A stretch of DNA of 64,000 nucleotides from Pedobacter steynii (GTDB lineage Bacteria; Bacteroidota; Bacteroidia; Sphingobacteriales; Sphingobacteriaceae). Shown one piece after another: positions 25,593 through 35,019 of this stretch; position 1 is the first letter of the stretch, and the number at the start of each line of letters is the position of its first letter. The DNA lies in assembly GCF_900103665.1 (NCBI RefSeq), contig NZ_FNGY01000003.1, positions 558,001 to 622,000 of the forward strand. The letters are read 5' to 3'. Position numbers and translations under genes: made by a program. The notes under the pieces were generated by a model. That model ran no database searches, was not told where the DNA came from, and saw only the letters and a list, made by a program, of their open reading frames with translations.

Positions 25593-25832
25593 TTAAATAA
25601 ACTTTACATCAAAATCAAAACCTCTGGTTTTAATTTTGTGAAGCCATCTTCTGTAAAGATTTTTTCCAATTACCATTTTTCCGTCCCTGACACCTAAAGT
25701 CTCCCCAACAATAAAATTTCTGAGATCCTGACGATACTCCTTCCTAAGATCAGTAATAAGAATTACATCTTTCTTTTCTGGCAATTGAATTAATGTATTT
25801 ATTCTTCTGGAAATACGATCTATTGGGTTCAT
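25593..25832 (-). CDS. Small basic hypothetical protein
   Basis: A 79-residue protein from the ATG at 25830-25832 (MNPIDRISRRINTLIQ); a longer frame starts at 25856. It is rich in Arg and Lys and has a compact alpha/beta look: DVILITDLRKEYRQDL, NFIVGETLGVRDGKMVIGKN, then RWLHKIKTRGFDF. I recognise no domain. The sequence composition looks like a real folded protein. The TAA stop is followed at once, in frame, by the ATG of the next small frame. Confidence 0.5.
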   Translation of the reverse strand: MNPIDRISRRINTLIQLPEKKDVILITDLRKEYRQDLRNFIVGETLGVRDGKMVIGKNLYRRWLHKIKTRGFDFDVKFI

Positions 25833-25921
25833 AAAACACGATACAATAAAATGCAATTCAAAAATACCTAAAATATGTGTTTATTGCAAAGGCAGGTTAT
25901 TAATCCCACCATAGGGATTTT

Positions 25922-27625
25922 TTAGTTGACAGTCTTTGGTTTGTCTTTTCCTATAATTTGCTGTAGCAAGACCGCGACCATTATCACCAGCAAACAGCCA
26001 ATTACATTGAGCCATAAATAAGCCACCCATTTCTGCTGGCCAATCAGGATCACTGCTGTTTCTGCAACGATGGCAGCCAGGAATACTGCCCTTCCATTCA
26101 CCTGCTTCACATAGAAAGCAACCAGGAATACGCCCAGGATTGTTCCATAAATATAGGAACCCAGAATATTCACCGCTTCCAGCAGGTTCCCGATCTTACT
26201 CGCATATAAAGCCATAATGATACAGACCACCCCCCAGAATACGGTTGCACATCTGGAGGCCTGCAAATACTCATGATCAGAACCCTTTTTCCGGATGAGC
26301 CGTTTATAAATATCGATTACCGTAGTCGAAGCCAGAGAATTCAGTGCGCTGGCAGTAGACCCCATGGATGCCAGAAAGATGATCGCGATGAGTAAACCAA
26401 TTAATCCCTTTGGCAGATATTGCGTCACAAAGCTGAGGAAGATATAATTGTTGTCGTTGATGTCTGCTGTTTTATCATTTTTAGTCATCAGGTCTGTCAC
26501 CTCTTTTCTGATACTTTTCCCTTTTTCATCAGCGGTCTGTAAATCCTTCCGCTGAAGGTCAATCTCCGTTTTATTGTCTTGGTCCAGGGCCTGGTTCATC
26601 TTATTAACCACCAGTTGCTTTTCTTTAAAGGCCAGATCATAATCTGCCTTTAACTTGTTCAGTTCCGGATTATATTCACTTTTCTCGAGCTTATTCAGTT
26701 CAAAGCTATTGAAGAAAATGGGCGGGCGGTTGTATTGATAAAAGGTAAATACCAGTACGCCAATCAGCAAAATAAGAAACTGCATGGGGATCTTTACCAG
26801 TCCGTTCATCAACAAGCCTAACCTGCTTTGATTTACGGAGGCGCCAGACAGGTAACGTCCTACCTGACTTTGATCGGTTCCAAAATAAGAAAGCTGTAAG
26901 AAGAAACCGCCAATCAATCCAGACCAGATTGTATATGGATTTTGGAAATCAAACTTGAAATCAATGGCGTTCGTTCTCCCCATCTTTCCGGCAATGCTGA
27001 GTGCTTTACCAAAACCGATATCTCCGGGTAATAAATGAACAACCATAATTCCTGCCGCAAAAAGTCCGCAGAAAATAATGCTCATTTGCAACATTTGAGT
27101 ATAGGATACGGCCTTAGTACCGCCATAAACCGTATAAAAGACGACTAAACTTCCGATAAATAAAGTGGTATAGGTCGTGTTGATGTCTAAAATCGTAGAA
27201 AGGATAATCGAGGGTGCATAAATGGTGATTCCGGTAGAAAGTCCCCTGGAGATCAAAAACAGAAAGGCCGTTAAGGCCCGGGTATTTAAATCGAACCTTT
27301 GTTCCAGAAATTCATAGGCAGTATATACTTTCAGGCGGTGATAGATTGGCACAAAGGTGATGCACAATACAATCATAGCTAGAGGCAAGCCGAAGTAAAA
27401 CTGCACAAAGCTCATTCCTGAAGAATAAGCAAGGCCTGGTGCAGATAGAAAAGTAATGGCACTGGCCTGCGTAGCCATCACCGAAAGGCAGACATGGTAC
27501 CAGGGCAAACTTTGATTCCCCAACAGGTATCCTTGAATATTATGGGCCCCGCGACTCTTATATACGCCGTAAACGACAATCACCACCAAGGTGAGGATCA
27601 ATACTCCCCAGTCGAGACTACTCAT
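25922..27625 (-). CDS. Sodium:solute symporter (SSS family)
   Basis: A 567-residue inner-membrane transporter with about 13 hydrophobic segments. Family features include the early SRGAHNIQGYLLGNQSLPWY, the sodium-symporter-like core around YEFLEQRFDLNTRALTAFLF (~105), and FLASMGSTASALNSLASTT (~415). A long hydrophilic and charged stretch (~305-385) sits between segments, larger than in most family members. It is the last gene of a coupled trio: its ATG overlaps the stop of a 30-residue membrane peptide (ATGA). The link to a PIG-L deacetylase suggests uptake of a deacetylated sugar or related product, which is inference. Confidence 0.92.
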   Translation of the reverse strand: MSSLDWGVLILTLVVIVVYGVYKSRGAHNIQGYLLGNQSLPWYHVCLSVMATQASAITFLSAPGLAYSSGMSFVQFYFGLPLAMIVLCITFVPIYHRLKVYTAYEFLEQRFDLNTRALTAFLFLISRGLSTGITIYAPSIILSTILDINTTYTTLFIGSLVVFYTVYGGTKAVSYTQMLQMSIIFCGLFAAGIMVVHLLPGDIGFGKALSIAGKMGRTNAIDFKFDFQNPYTIWSGLIGGFFLQLSYFGTDQSQVGRYLSGASVNQSRLGLLMNGLVKIPMQFLILLIGVLVFTFYQYNRPPIFFNSFELNKLEKSEYNPELNKLKADYDLAFKEKQLVVNKMNQALDQDNKTEIDLQRKDLQTADEKGKSIRKEVTDLMTKNDKTADINDNNYIFLSFVTQYLPKGLIGLLIAIIFLASMGSTASALNSLASTTVIDIYKRLIRKKGSDHEYLQASRCATVFWGVVCIIMALYASKIGNLLEAVNILGSYIYGTILGVFLVAFYVKQVNGRAVFLAAIVAETAVILIGQQKWVAYLWLNVIGCLLVIMVAVLLQQIIGKDKPKTVN

Positions 27626-27714
27626 TGAAAATATTTAGTAAATGCATAAAAAATCAGAATCAGGAAGATCAGCCAGCCAATCAGGAAACGATAAAAGACC
27701 CTGTAATTCTCCAT
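27622..27714 (-). CDS. 30-residue membrane peptide between deacetylase and symporter
   Basis: The ATG at 27712-27714 overlaps the TAA of the PIG-L gene by one base (TAATG), and its TGA overlaps the symporter start (ATGA). The peptide begins MENYRVFYRF and then runs through ~17 hydrophobic residues (LIGWLIFLILIFYAF) to TKYFQ, one membrane span with a basic N-terminal flank. Tight coupling on both sides strongly suggests it is translated. A likely role is a small subunit or stabiliser of the symporter; this is inference. Confidence 0.65.
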   Translation of the reverse strand: MENYRVFYRFLIGWLIFLILIFYAFTKYFQ

Positions 27715-30152
27715 TATTTTTTGTTCGAGATTAAATTAACAAACAGACGGAACGCGCCTGGAACCCCGGCAGGCAATTGCCTGAAGAAAGAAAGAGAAGT
27801 ATAAACAAATCTTCCTTTACCGTAATCAGCAACAATCAGGGAACCGTTCTTCGCTGATTCTCCAGGATCATGCATCTCCAGAATCGAAGTGTATTTTGGA
27901 TCAATATCACCCGCAAAGTATAAACCGCGCTCCTGCACCCAACCCTCAAAATCTTTAAGGCTGATTTTATTCGGATAGTTCAACACCGGATGATTTGCCG
28001 CGAGTAAAGTAACTGCTGCATCTTCCTCAGTTACCCGGTCTCTGGACAATCCAAAAGGATAAGGTCCGATATCGTTACGTTTTAATGGTGAATTTACATT
28101 ATACTGAACGAGCAGGACGCCGCCATTCTCCACATATTTCATCAACTTAGGCTGCATCGCATTGAGTTGTTCATTAATGTTGTACAAACGAACCCCGGTA
28201 ACAATGGCATCAAAAGCGGAAAGGTCTCCGTGAATCACCTGTTGCTCGGAAAGCAGCTGAACCTCAAAACCAATTTGCTTCAAAGACTCCGGAACCAGAT
28301 CCCCTGCTCCGGCAATAAATCCGATCCTTTTGCCTGCAATTTTCAAATCAGTATGGTCTATTCTTGCTTCCGAAAAAGGAAATAAGGTCTGTACCGGAAT
28401 GTGATCATAGCTCAGCACACGAAGGCCCTGATGGTAACTTTTGCCATCCACCATTACATTTAAGGCGAAATCTCCACCAATTGATTTTGCAGAAGGGCTC
28501 AGTTTAAAGGAGAGGCTTTGTTGTTCTCCTTTTTTTTCCAGCTTAAAATCAATCTTCTCCGGACTGATGCTCCATCCTGAAGGGAGTTGAGGGATCAATG
28601 TTCCGGCAACCTGAGCGCGAAAGCCTTGCAGCTCAACGTGAATGGTTTTACTTTCATTTCCATTAAACAGGAATGCCTTTTCTCCAATTGTAGCTGTAAC
28701 CGGAGGAGCAATGACCAGTGGCTGGTATACTTCTCCTTTTACAGGGTCGGTAAACTTATAAATCACCGGATATTTCTTTTCTATGGTCTGATCAGCAATC
28801 TTAATTTTGAATATTCCATTGACCAATGCATGATTTTCAGGAAGGCCAATCAGGGATAAATCATCCACTTCATAACTGCCTTGTTCATGTTTTTTTGCCA
28901 ACCAGTAAGGTTGACTAAGCTGATCTCCACTGCCAAATATTTTACGGTCCATCGCCATCATCCTGTTTGGAGAAAGATCGGCCTTCACCTTACTTTGCAT
29001 TTCCTGAATATTGATAGAATATGGAAAATCTTCTTTTACCCTGGCAATCGCCTGTATTTTCACCGCAATGGAATCGTTCAGTGCATAAGCAGGATTAGCA
29101 GCAGCTACTTCTATCCAGATTCCCGAACAAGCAAGAATAAGTTCATCCAATAGCTCCTGTTTGAAAGGTTTTCCTTTAACCAGCTCGCGTAGTTTTAAAA
29201 GTTTTGCGACTGACGCGGAAGGATTTGAAACCTGATAAGTCGCATTGATATCATTTAACAATTTCTGAACTTCAGACATCCCAGGGTTCCTGTTCAAGGT
29301 GAAATCGATTCCTTCAAAGAGATCTGATTTCGCTTTTTCACCAGCCACGGGGCTAAAATATTCAATTGCTGAACCCCGCTGTCTGGAAGATCCAAATCCC
29401 TGGCTCTTATGGTTAGACCTGCTTTCTGCGGCAATCTCTCCGTAACCTTTGCCCAATAATGCGTTATATGAACCCACATCAATCTTCAGCTGATCTTCTG
29501 AGGTGGTATTGTTTCCTCCAAAATTAAAAGTATTCCAAACGATGCGCTTTGCCTGCCATGGTTTCACAAAAGCAAGCTGCTCCGTAAATTGTTTAGGGTC
29601 TGCAGCTGCAGCAAAAGCTTCACGCGCGAGGATGGCAGAACCGGAATGATGGCCATGTCCGGCACGGGCATCTTCAGGAAAACGGGTAATGATCACATCG
29701 GGTTGAAACTTACGGATCACCCAGACGACATCAGAAAGGATTTTTGTTTTATTCCAGATCTTAAAACTTTCTTCCGGATTTTTTGAGAAACCAAAGTCAT
29801 TGGCCCTGGTAAAGAATTGTGCGGCACCATCCATTCTCCGGGCAGCAAGCAATTCCTGTGTCCGGATCAGGCCTAAGAGTTCTGCCTGTTCTGTACCAAT
29901 CAGGTTCTGACCTCCATCCCCCCTGGTTAGGGAAAGATAACCCGCCTTTACTTTTTTTTCTTTGGCGAGGTAGGCCAGTAATCGGGTATTTTCATCATCG
30001 GGATGCGCAGCGATATACAAAACGCTCCCGCTAACGTTTAAGCTTTCTAAGCCTTGTTTTATCTCGGCAGCGTTGAGTGTTGGACTGTACTGTGCCTTTA
30101 TCAACAAAGGAAACACAGCGAGCAATAAAAACAGGTATTGACGAAATTTCAT
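27714..30152 (-). CDS. Large PIG-L (LmbE-like) deacetylase
   Basis: An 812-residue secreted protein. A signal peptide (1-20) precedes a PIG-L domain (~25-250) with the zinc motif AHPDDE at ~49-54 and the second ligand region AGHGHHSGS at ~164-172. PIG-L enzymes remove acetyl groups from N-acetylglucosamine-type amines. The C-terminal ~550 residues add beta-sandwich-like parts and a ThuA/glutamine-amidotransferase-like end (DAIVTGVRLYNINEQLNAMQ, then GGVLLVQYNVN). This long form is common in Bacteroidota. It is the first gene of a coupled trio with a small peptide and a symporter. Confidence 0.9.
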   Translation of the reverse strand: MKFRQYLFLLLAVFPLLIKAQYSPTLNAAEIKQGLESLNVSGSVLYIAAHPDDENTRLLAYLAKEKKVKAGYLSLTRGDGGQNLIGTEQAELLGLIRTQELLAARRMDGAAQFFTRANDFGFSKNPEESFKIWNKTKILSDVVWVIRKFQPDVIITRFPEDARAGHGHHSGSAILAREAFAAAADPKQFTEQLAFVKPWQAKRIVWNTFNFGGNNTTSEDQLKIDVGSYNALLGKGYGEIAAESRSNHKSQGFGSSRQRGSAIEYFSPVAGEKAKSDLFEGIDFTLNRNPGMSEVQKLLNDINATYQVSNPSASVAKLLKLRELVKGKPFKQELLDELILACSGIWIEVAAANPAYALNDSIAVKIQAIARVKEDFPYSINIQEMQSKVKADLSPNRMMAMDRKIFGSGDQLSQPYWLAKKHEQGSYEVDDLSLIGLPENHALVNGIFKIKIADQTIEKKYPVIYKFTDPVKGEVYQPLVIAPPVTATIGEKAFLFNGNESKTIHVELQGFRAQVAGTLIPQLPSGWSISPEKIDFKLEKKGEQQSLSFKLSPSAKSIGGDFALNVMVDGKSYHQGLRVLSYDHIPVQTLFPFSEARIDHTDLKIAGKRIGFIAGAGDLVPESLKQIGFEVQLLSEQQVIHGDLSAFDAIVTGVRLYNINEQLNAMQPKLMKYVENGGVLLVQYNVNSPLKRNDIGPYPFGLSRDRVTEEDAAVTLLAANHPVLNYPNKISLKDFEGWVQERGLYFAGDIDPKYTSILEMHDPGESAKNGSLIVADYGKGRFVYTSLSFFRQLPAGVPGAFRLFVNLISNKK

Positions 30153-30247
30153 AAACAGATCTTAATGCTCGAATGTAAATAAAACATCCCCAATCTGAAA
30201 CTTAATTCCGTCAATATCCGTAACAATCCTGAAAAAGACGACTCGTC

Positions 30248-30847
30248 TTATAGGAGAATCTTGCTGCTTACTTCTTTATCAATGGTAATAAATCCGGGTA
30301 ACTTAACCAATGTTCCCCCCACTTTGATACTTGGTCTGATTTTTAAAGTCAGGATTCCTTTTTTCTCTCCACCATTCTTATTGCCCTGTAGAAATTCAGT
30401 GATTTCGTTCATCACCTTACTATTGGTTACAAAAGGATAAATATTGGCAATCAGATCTACGGGTACGGTGGTTGATTGTCCGGGTTCAATGTTTACCGCC
30501 TGGTTTACAAAACCACCCGCCAATTCCTGTCTGTTGATCAGAATTTTATATTCAAACTCGTTAATCCCTGCTATGTTGGAAGAGGGATTGGTAATCTCCA
30601 GATTTAAACGTGCCTTTAAGGGAATGTCTTTTCTCAGTAAACCCAATGCCAGTCCGGGAAGGCTGCCCAAATTGATATTATTATCATTCAGTAATCTTTT
30701 AACATCGGTACCAGCAAGGGAAATATTATCTGCTGAATGGATTTTATAAGTACATTTCTCTAAAGCTTTGATCTGTTGTTGCTGTCTGCTGACGCCGCAG
30801 CTCTGCATAATAATCGCCGTCAGGCAAAGGAAAATGATCTTTTTCAT
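30248..30847 (-). CDS. LEA type 2 / WHy-domain lipoprotein
   Basis: A 199-residue protein from the ATG at 30845-30847, where a lipoprotein signal begins (MKKIIFLCLTAIIMQSCG). A longer frame from 30928 would put 27 hydrophilic residues in front of the signal and is rejected. Residues ~65-140 show the LEA_2/water-stress pattern: LKARLNLEITNPSSNIAGI, FEYKILINRQELAGG and EPGQSTTVPVDL. The family is thought to bind or protect envelope parts under stress; no specific role is shown here. Confidence 0.75.
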   Translation of the reverse strand: MKKIIFLCLTAIIMQSCGVSRQQQQIKALEKCTYKIHSADNISLAGTDVKRLLNDNNINLGSLPGLALGLLRKDIPLKARLNLEITNPSSNIAGINEFEYKILINRQELAGGFVNQAVNIEPGQSTTVPVDLIANIYPFVTNSKVMNEITEFLQGNKNGGEKKGILTLKIRPSIKVGGTLVKLPGFITIDKEVSSKILL

Positions 30848-30959
30848 AATATATCTGTTGTTTTCTTTGTGTGCAGATTTAAAGGTACAATAATAGCGCC
30901 ATTTAGCTATAACGGATGAATCCCTCAAATGATATTAGCAAAGTTTATTTCCTTCCCGG

Positions 30960-31586
30960 TCAGCCGATCGCACTTATAGCCTCAAAAATCTCCTGCTTCG
31001 ATTTTTCAAATATTTCTCCTCCAAACTCTTCGTTGTCCAGTGAAATTGAGGTTACATCTTTAACCCCCATCATTCCGAAAACGAACTGCAAATACCTGGT
31101 TTGAAAATTCATATGCTCATTTTTTTCATATTCCCCATAGCCTGTATCACCCCGGCTGGAAAGGATGTACAATTTTTTGTTTTCAAGCAGCCCCTGGTAA
31201 TCCCCGTCGGGTTTCCCAGACCGGAACTTCCATGTTTCATTGATCCGCATTACCTGATCGATATAGGATTTCAATCCACTGGGGATAGACCAGTTATACA
31301 TAGGAGTTCCAATGACATAGATATCATTCTCCTTCAATTCCTGAACCAATTCGTTGCTGAATTGTAATGCTGTCTGATTTTCAGTATTCCTGTCCTTTGG
31401 TTTTAAAAAGGCACCTGCAATCCATTTTTCATCAATGGCCGGTACAACTTCAAGTCCAATCTCCCGAAGCGTAAACCGGTCTTCCGGATACCTGCTTGTC
31501 CAATTGTCCATAAATAACTGCGTCAACATCCTGCTATATGATCGTTCCTTTCTGACACTCGCGTTAATAATGAGTAATTTCTTCAT
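30960..31586 (-). CDS. AzoR-like FMN-dependent NAD(P)H oxidoreductase
   Basis: A 208-residue flavodoxin-fold protein. The N-terminal KKLLIINASVRKERSYSR forms the FMN phosphate loop, and IYVIGTPMYNWSIPSGLKSY (~92-111) is the strong AzoR/AcpD family motif. The length is usual for azoreductases (about 200). It would reduce quinones or azo compounds with two-electron transfer in the cytoplasm. It lies 56 bp after a Crp/Fnr-type regulator on the same strand, a common pairing for inducible flavin reductases. Confidence 0.85.
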   Translation of the reverse strand: MKKLLIINASVRKERSYSRMLTQLFMDNWTSRYPEDRFTLREIGLEVVPAIDEKWIAGAFLKPKDRNTENQTALQFSNELVQELKENDIYVIGTPMYNWSIPSGLKSYIDQVMRINETWKFRSGKPDGDYQGLLENKKLYILSSRGDTGYGEYEKNEHMNFQTRYLQFVFGMMGVKDVTSISLDNEEFGGEIFEKSKQEIFEAISAIG

Positions 31587-31642
31587 CTGCTTTAAATTTT
31601 AGGAAAGCAAAATTCAGCATAAGGAACCTCAAAAATATTGAC

Positions 31643-32254
31643 CTAGTTCAATGGCTTTTTATTTCTTCGTCTGATCCTACTCAAAAATTCAGCAGAAATC
31701 CCCAGGTAGGAAGCGATGAGGTATTGCGGAATTTTAGCCGCAAGCTTTGGATAACTTTGTAAAAAATCTAAATACCGGTGTTCCGCATTGTAGACATTAT
31801 TCATTACCATCCTCTTCTGCAAAGTACCCACATAACCTTCCAAAATGATTCGGAAATATCTTTCCAGTGCCGGGATTTGCTCCAACATGCTTTGAAAAGA
31901 AGCAAAACTCGTCTGCAAAAGTTCAGTTTTCTCCAATGCCTGAATGTTGTATATAGAAGGTTTTTGCTTGCGGAAACTCTCTATATCTGTCGCCCACCAT
32001 TCATCAGTCGCAAAATAAAGAATCTCCTCTTGTCCGGTATCCGCGTTGATATAGAATGCTTTCAGCGTTCCGGAGATGATGTAATTGTCCTTTCGGCAAA
32101 TCTCTCCGTTTCTCAGCAGGTAGTCGTTTTTCTCCAGCACCTTTCTCGTCCAGAATGAATTTAAAAGCAGAATCTCCTCTTCGCTGAGCCTGACATGCTT
32201 CGAAATGTTATCGGTTAATTTCTGTATTGAGTTCAAATTGATCCTTAATGGCAT
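31643..32254 (-). CDS. Crp/Fnr-family transcription regulator
   Basis: A 203-residue regulator with a cyclic-nucleotide-like beta-roll (~20-125: NDYLLRNGEICRKDNYIISG) and a C-terminal HTH (LAAKIPQYLIASYLGISAEF, then LSRIRR). No cysteine cluster for an iron-sulphur centre and no clear cAMP phosphate cassette is seen. It starts 13 bp after the MATE gene stop, so it may be read with the siderophore operon, and it precedes the azoreductase gene. Confidence 0.85.
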   Translation of the reverse strand: MPLRINLNSIQKLTDNISKHVRLSEEEILLLNSFWTRKVLEKNDYLLRNGEICRKDNYIISGTLKAFYINADTGQEEILYFATDEWWATDIESFRKQKPSIYNIQALEKTELLQTSFASFQSMLEQIPALERYFRIILEGYVGTLQKRMVMNNVYNAEHRYLDFLQSYPKLAAKIPQYLIASYLGISAEFLSRIRRRNKKPLN

Positions 32255-32267
32255 TATCCAGGTAAAT

Positions 32268-33620
32268 TTATAAAATTCCTTGCTGAAAAGCTGCCGGTTT
32301 GAAGCTCCGCCATAGAAAAAAGAACGTAATCAGCGTCATCATCAGATCAATGACCGCACTTCCCCAATACACACTCTCAATTCCGAAAAACATGGGCAGC
32401 ACAAACATCAATGGAAGATAGAATACCGCCTGCCGGGAAATGGCCAGCATGCTCGCCTTCTTACCTTCGTTGATCGCCGGAAAATACGATAGCGCCATCA
32501 CAATGACAGGCAAGAGTGGCAATACAGACATATAGATTCTCAAATTATAAATGAGTTTACCTGTAATGGCCATATCAGGCATAATCGCAGAGAGTACCTG
32601 ATGAGGAAAACACATTGTAACCGCCCAGAAAGGAAGTACGATCAATACTCCAGTACCGATGAATATCAATAAAGATTGCCTGGCTCTTGGTAATTGCCCG
32701 GCACCATAATTCATCCCTGCAACGGGCTGCAGTCCCCTCATTAAACCAAACAAAGGGGTCAGTAAGAACAGATAAAACCGATTGATCACCGTATAGAACA
32801 CCAGATCCGGTTCAGAACCAAAACGGGAAAGCGCATTAAAAACCACCAGGTTCTGCAATACTGCCATCACCGTGAAGATCATTTCAGGCAAGCCAAGAGA
32901 CAGAATTTTCGAGGCGATGGCCCGATCAAAAGCAAAGGAAGCCCATTTCGTTTTAAAGGATGACTTCCCATTGGAAAAATGCCATAAGCCCAATACCGAA
33001 TACATCAGCATCCCAATATTGGTTGCCCATGCCGCTCCCGAGACACCCCAACCCAGTGTAGAGATAAAAATGGGTTTCAGCAGTACGTCGATTCCCAGAC
33101 CAAGGCCGATCATCCAGGCGGCAGTTCTCATTTTCCCTTCTCCACGAATCATCATATTGACAGAGAACCCATGAATCCAAAATAACGAACCCAACAAGGT
33201 GACCCTAAAATACTCGGCAGATAGAATGGCCATTTCTCCCCTTGCTCCCATCATATGAACCAGTTGTTCGGCAAAAATATAGGCCGGTATAGAAAAGAGT
33301 ACCGAAGAGAGCAGGCTCAATACATTCACCGTTCCAAAAATCCGGTACAATTTATCCTGTTGCCCGGAACCCAGCCACATGCTAATGGAAGCGCTTGATC
33401 CGATGCCAATCAAACGGCCAAAACCGAGTGTAATCTGTGACAAGGGATAGGCAATCCCGACTGCGGCCAAGGCATTACTGTTCATCAGATGGCCCACAAG
33501 AATCGCGTCCAGGAAATTGTTAAGCCCATACAGGACAATCGCCAGGACTGCCGGCCATGAGATTTGCCACATCACACTTTTCAAAGGTCCGTTCAGGATG
33601 AAATGCTTTTGACTCGTCAT
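32268..33620 (-). CDS. MATE-family efflux transporter, probable siderophore exporter
   Basis: A 450-residue protein with 12 hydrophobic segments in two halves. MATE features include the N-terminal ISWPAVLAIVLYGLNNFLDA and IGIGSSASISMWLG, and the repeat in the second half (LGLPEMIFTVMAVLQNLVVF, GLQPVAGMNYGAGQ). MATE proteins export organic compounds with sodium or protons. It starts 6 bp after the N-hydroxylase gene and ends the siderophore biosynthesis genes, so export of the siderophore is the likely role. Confidence 0.9.
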   Translation of the reverse strand: MTSQKHFILNGPLKSVMWQISWPAVLAIVLYGLNNFLDAILVGHLMNSNALAAVGIAYPLSQITLGFGRLIGIGSSASISMWLGSGQQDKLYRIFGTVNVLSLLSSVLFSIPAYIFAEQLVHMMGARGEMAILSAEYFRVTLLGSLFWIHGFSVNMMIRGEGKMRTAAWMIGLGLGIDVLLKPIFISTLGWGVSGAAWATNIGMLMYSVLGLWHFSNGKSSFKTKWASFAFDRAIASKILSLGLPEMIFTVMAVLQNLVVFNALSRFGSEPDLVFYTVINRFYLFLLTPLFGLMRGLQPVAGMNYGAGQLPRARQSLLIFIGTGVLIVLPFWAVTMCFPHQVLSAIMPDMAITGKLIYNLRIYMSVLPLLPVIVMALSYFPAINEGKKASMLAISRQAVFYLPLMFVLPMFFGIESVYWGSAVIDLMMTLITFFFLWRSFKPAAFQQGIL

Positions 33621-33626
33621 GCTGGG

Positions 33627-34916
33627 TTATACGCCGAAATGCTGGAAGGCGATCTTGCTCTCCACTTTATAAACTTGTCTTTTTACAATTGCATTCAGGA
33701 TACTCGCGTTACGGTAAGCACCCATACCTAAATCAGGCGTAACAAAACCATGGGTATGCAGCTCTGCATTCTGAACAAAAATATCTTCTTCCCCCCGGCC
33801 AATACTGTAATTGCGTTTCACATCAAATAAGCCATCTTCAGTTCTGGCGATGCGGCTTTCCATCCCTTTGATAAAGGCAGGTGTTTTATATTTATATCCT
33901 GTGGCCAGTACCACAAATGCGGCTTTATGGGTAAAGGACTCCTGTTGTTGTACCTGGGTAAAATGTAAAGTATTCATTCCCGACGCATCCTGACTAATCT
34001 GATCCAGCTGACTACATGGCCTCAATTCGACATTCAACGGTTTGTTATCCACGCTCATTTCATAAAGCTGGTCAAAAATCTCATTGATCAGGTCAAAGCT
34101 AATGCCCTTATAAAGTGGTGGCTGTTTCAGCAAGATCGCTTTACGCTTTTCAGCAGCCATATTATAGAAATAATCTACGTATTCCGGTGAGGTCAGTTCC
34201 AGTGTGAGCTTGGAGTACTCCATCGGAAAAAAGCGGTCAGGACGGGAAAACCAGCTCATCTGTAAGCCATTTTCCGTTTCGGGCAAAAGGTCCTGAAAAA
34301 TCTCTGCTGCACTTTGTCCGGATCCAATTAAGGCTACAGATCCACTTTTCACAATTTCTGCCCGATGGGACAGATAATCCGAGGTATGAATGACGTGTTT
34401 AGTCGGAATGCCGCCAGCCAGATCAGGAAAACATGGCGTGGTGCCCGTCCCGAGTACAATCTTTGCCGCATAATAGATTTCTTCCATGCCGGTCAGACTG
34501 TTGATGACCTGTACACGGTAATGCTTTTCGGATTCGATGTATTCTACCAGTTCTACTCCCCTGCTGAACAAACAGTTGGATAGATTTGCGGCCACCCACT
34601 TACAATAGACGTTGTACTCTTTCCGTAAAATGTAGAAGTTTTCTCTGATATAAAATTTATACAGGCGGTCTGTTTCTTTTAAGAAGTTAAGAAAGCTGTA
34701 TTTGCTGGAGGGATCTGCCATGGTAACCAGATCTGCCATAAAGGGAACTTGTAAGGTAGCCGAATCCAGCATGAGGCCCGGATGCCAGTCGAACGCTGCT
34801 GAACGGTCCAGAAATAACGTGGACAATTCCTTTACAGGCTCACTTAATGCGGCAAGGCCGAGGTTAAAAGGACCAATTCCAATCCCTATGATATCGTATT
34901 TTTTTGTAGTGCTCAA
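33627..34916 (-). CDS. Lysine/ornithine/diamine N-monooxygenase (siderophore hydroxylase)
   Basis: A 429-residue flavoprotein of the IucD/SidA/DesB group that N-hydroxylates an amine to start a hydroxamate. The FAD loop is GIGIGPFNLGLAAL (~10-23), the NADPH loop VALIGSGQSAAEIFQDL (~200), and the C-terminal ATGYKYKTPAF (~355) is the usual family motif. The frame starts with TTG (34914-34916); there is a stop upstream and no ATG before the FAD loop, so TTG is the likely start. With a decarboxylase in the operon, cadaverine or a similar diamine is the likely substrate. Confidence 0.92.
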   Translation of the reverse strand: MSTTKKYDIIGIGIGPFNLGLAALSEPVKELSTLFLDRSAAFDWHPGLMLDSATLQVPFMADLVTMADPSSKYSFLNFLKETDRLYKFYIRENFYILRKEYNVYCKWVAANLSNCLFSRGVELVEYIESEKHYRVQVINSLTGMEEIYYAAKIVLGTGTTPCFPDLAGGIPTKHVIHTSDYLSHRAEIVKSGSVALIGSGQSAAEIFQDLLPETENGLQMSWFSRPDRFFPMEYSKLTLELTSPEYVDYFYNMAAEKRKAILLKQPPLYKGISFDLINEIFDQLYEMSVDNKPLNVELRPCSQLDQISQDASGMNTLHFTQVQQQESFTHKAAFVVLATGYKYKTPAFIKGMESRIARTEDGLFDVKRNYSIGRGEEDIFVQNAELHTHGFVTPDLGMGAYRNASILNAIVKRQVYKVESKIAFQHFGV

Positions 34917-34955
34917 CTTAAATATATTTTACAAAATGTTTATTGCTTATGCATA

Positions 34956-34995
34956 ACACCCTGTAAACCGGCAGGTCTGCCGGAGTACAAGGTGT
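34956..34995. other. Strong imperfect hairpin between siderophore genes
   Basis: Outer arms 34956-34965 and 34986-34995 pair over 10 bp with one mismatch (ACACCCTGTA / TACAAGGTGT). The inner arms CCGGCA / TGCCGG form a tight second stem. No T run follows on the minus strand. It sits in the 103-bp gap between the synthetase fusion and the N-hydroxylase gene and may stabilise or separate the two parts of the message. Confidence 0.6.
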
Positions 34996-35019
34996 ATTTG
35001 AAATTAAACGAGAGAGGGT

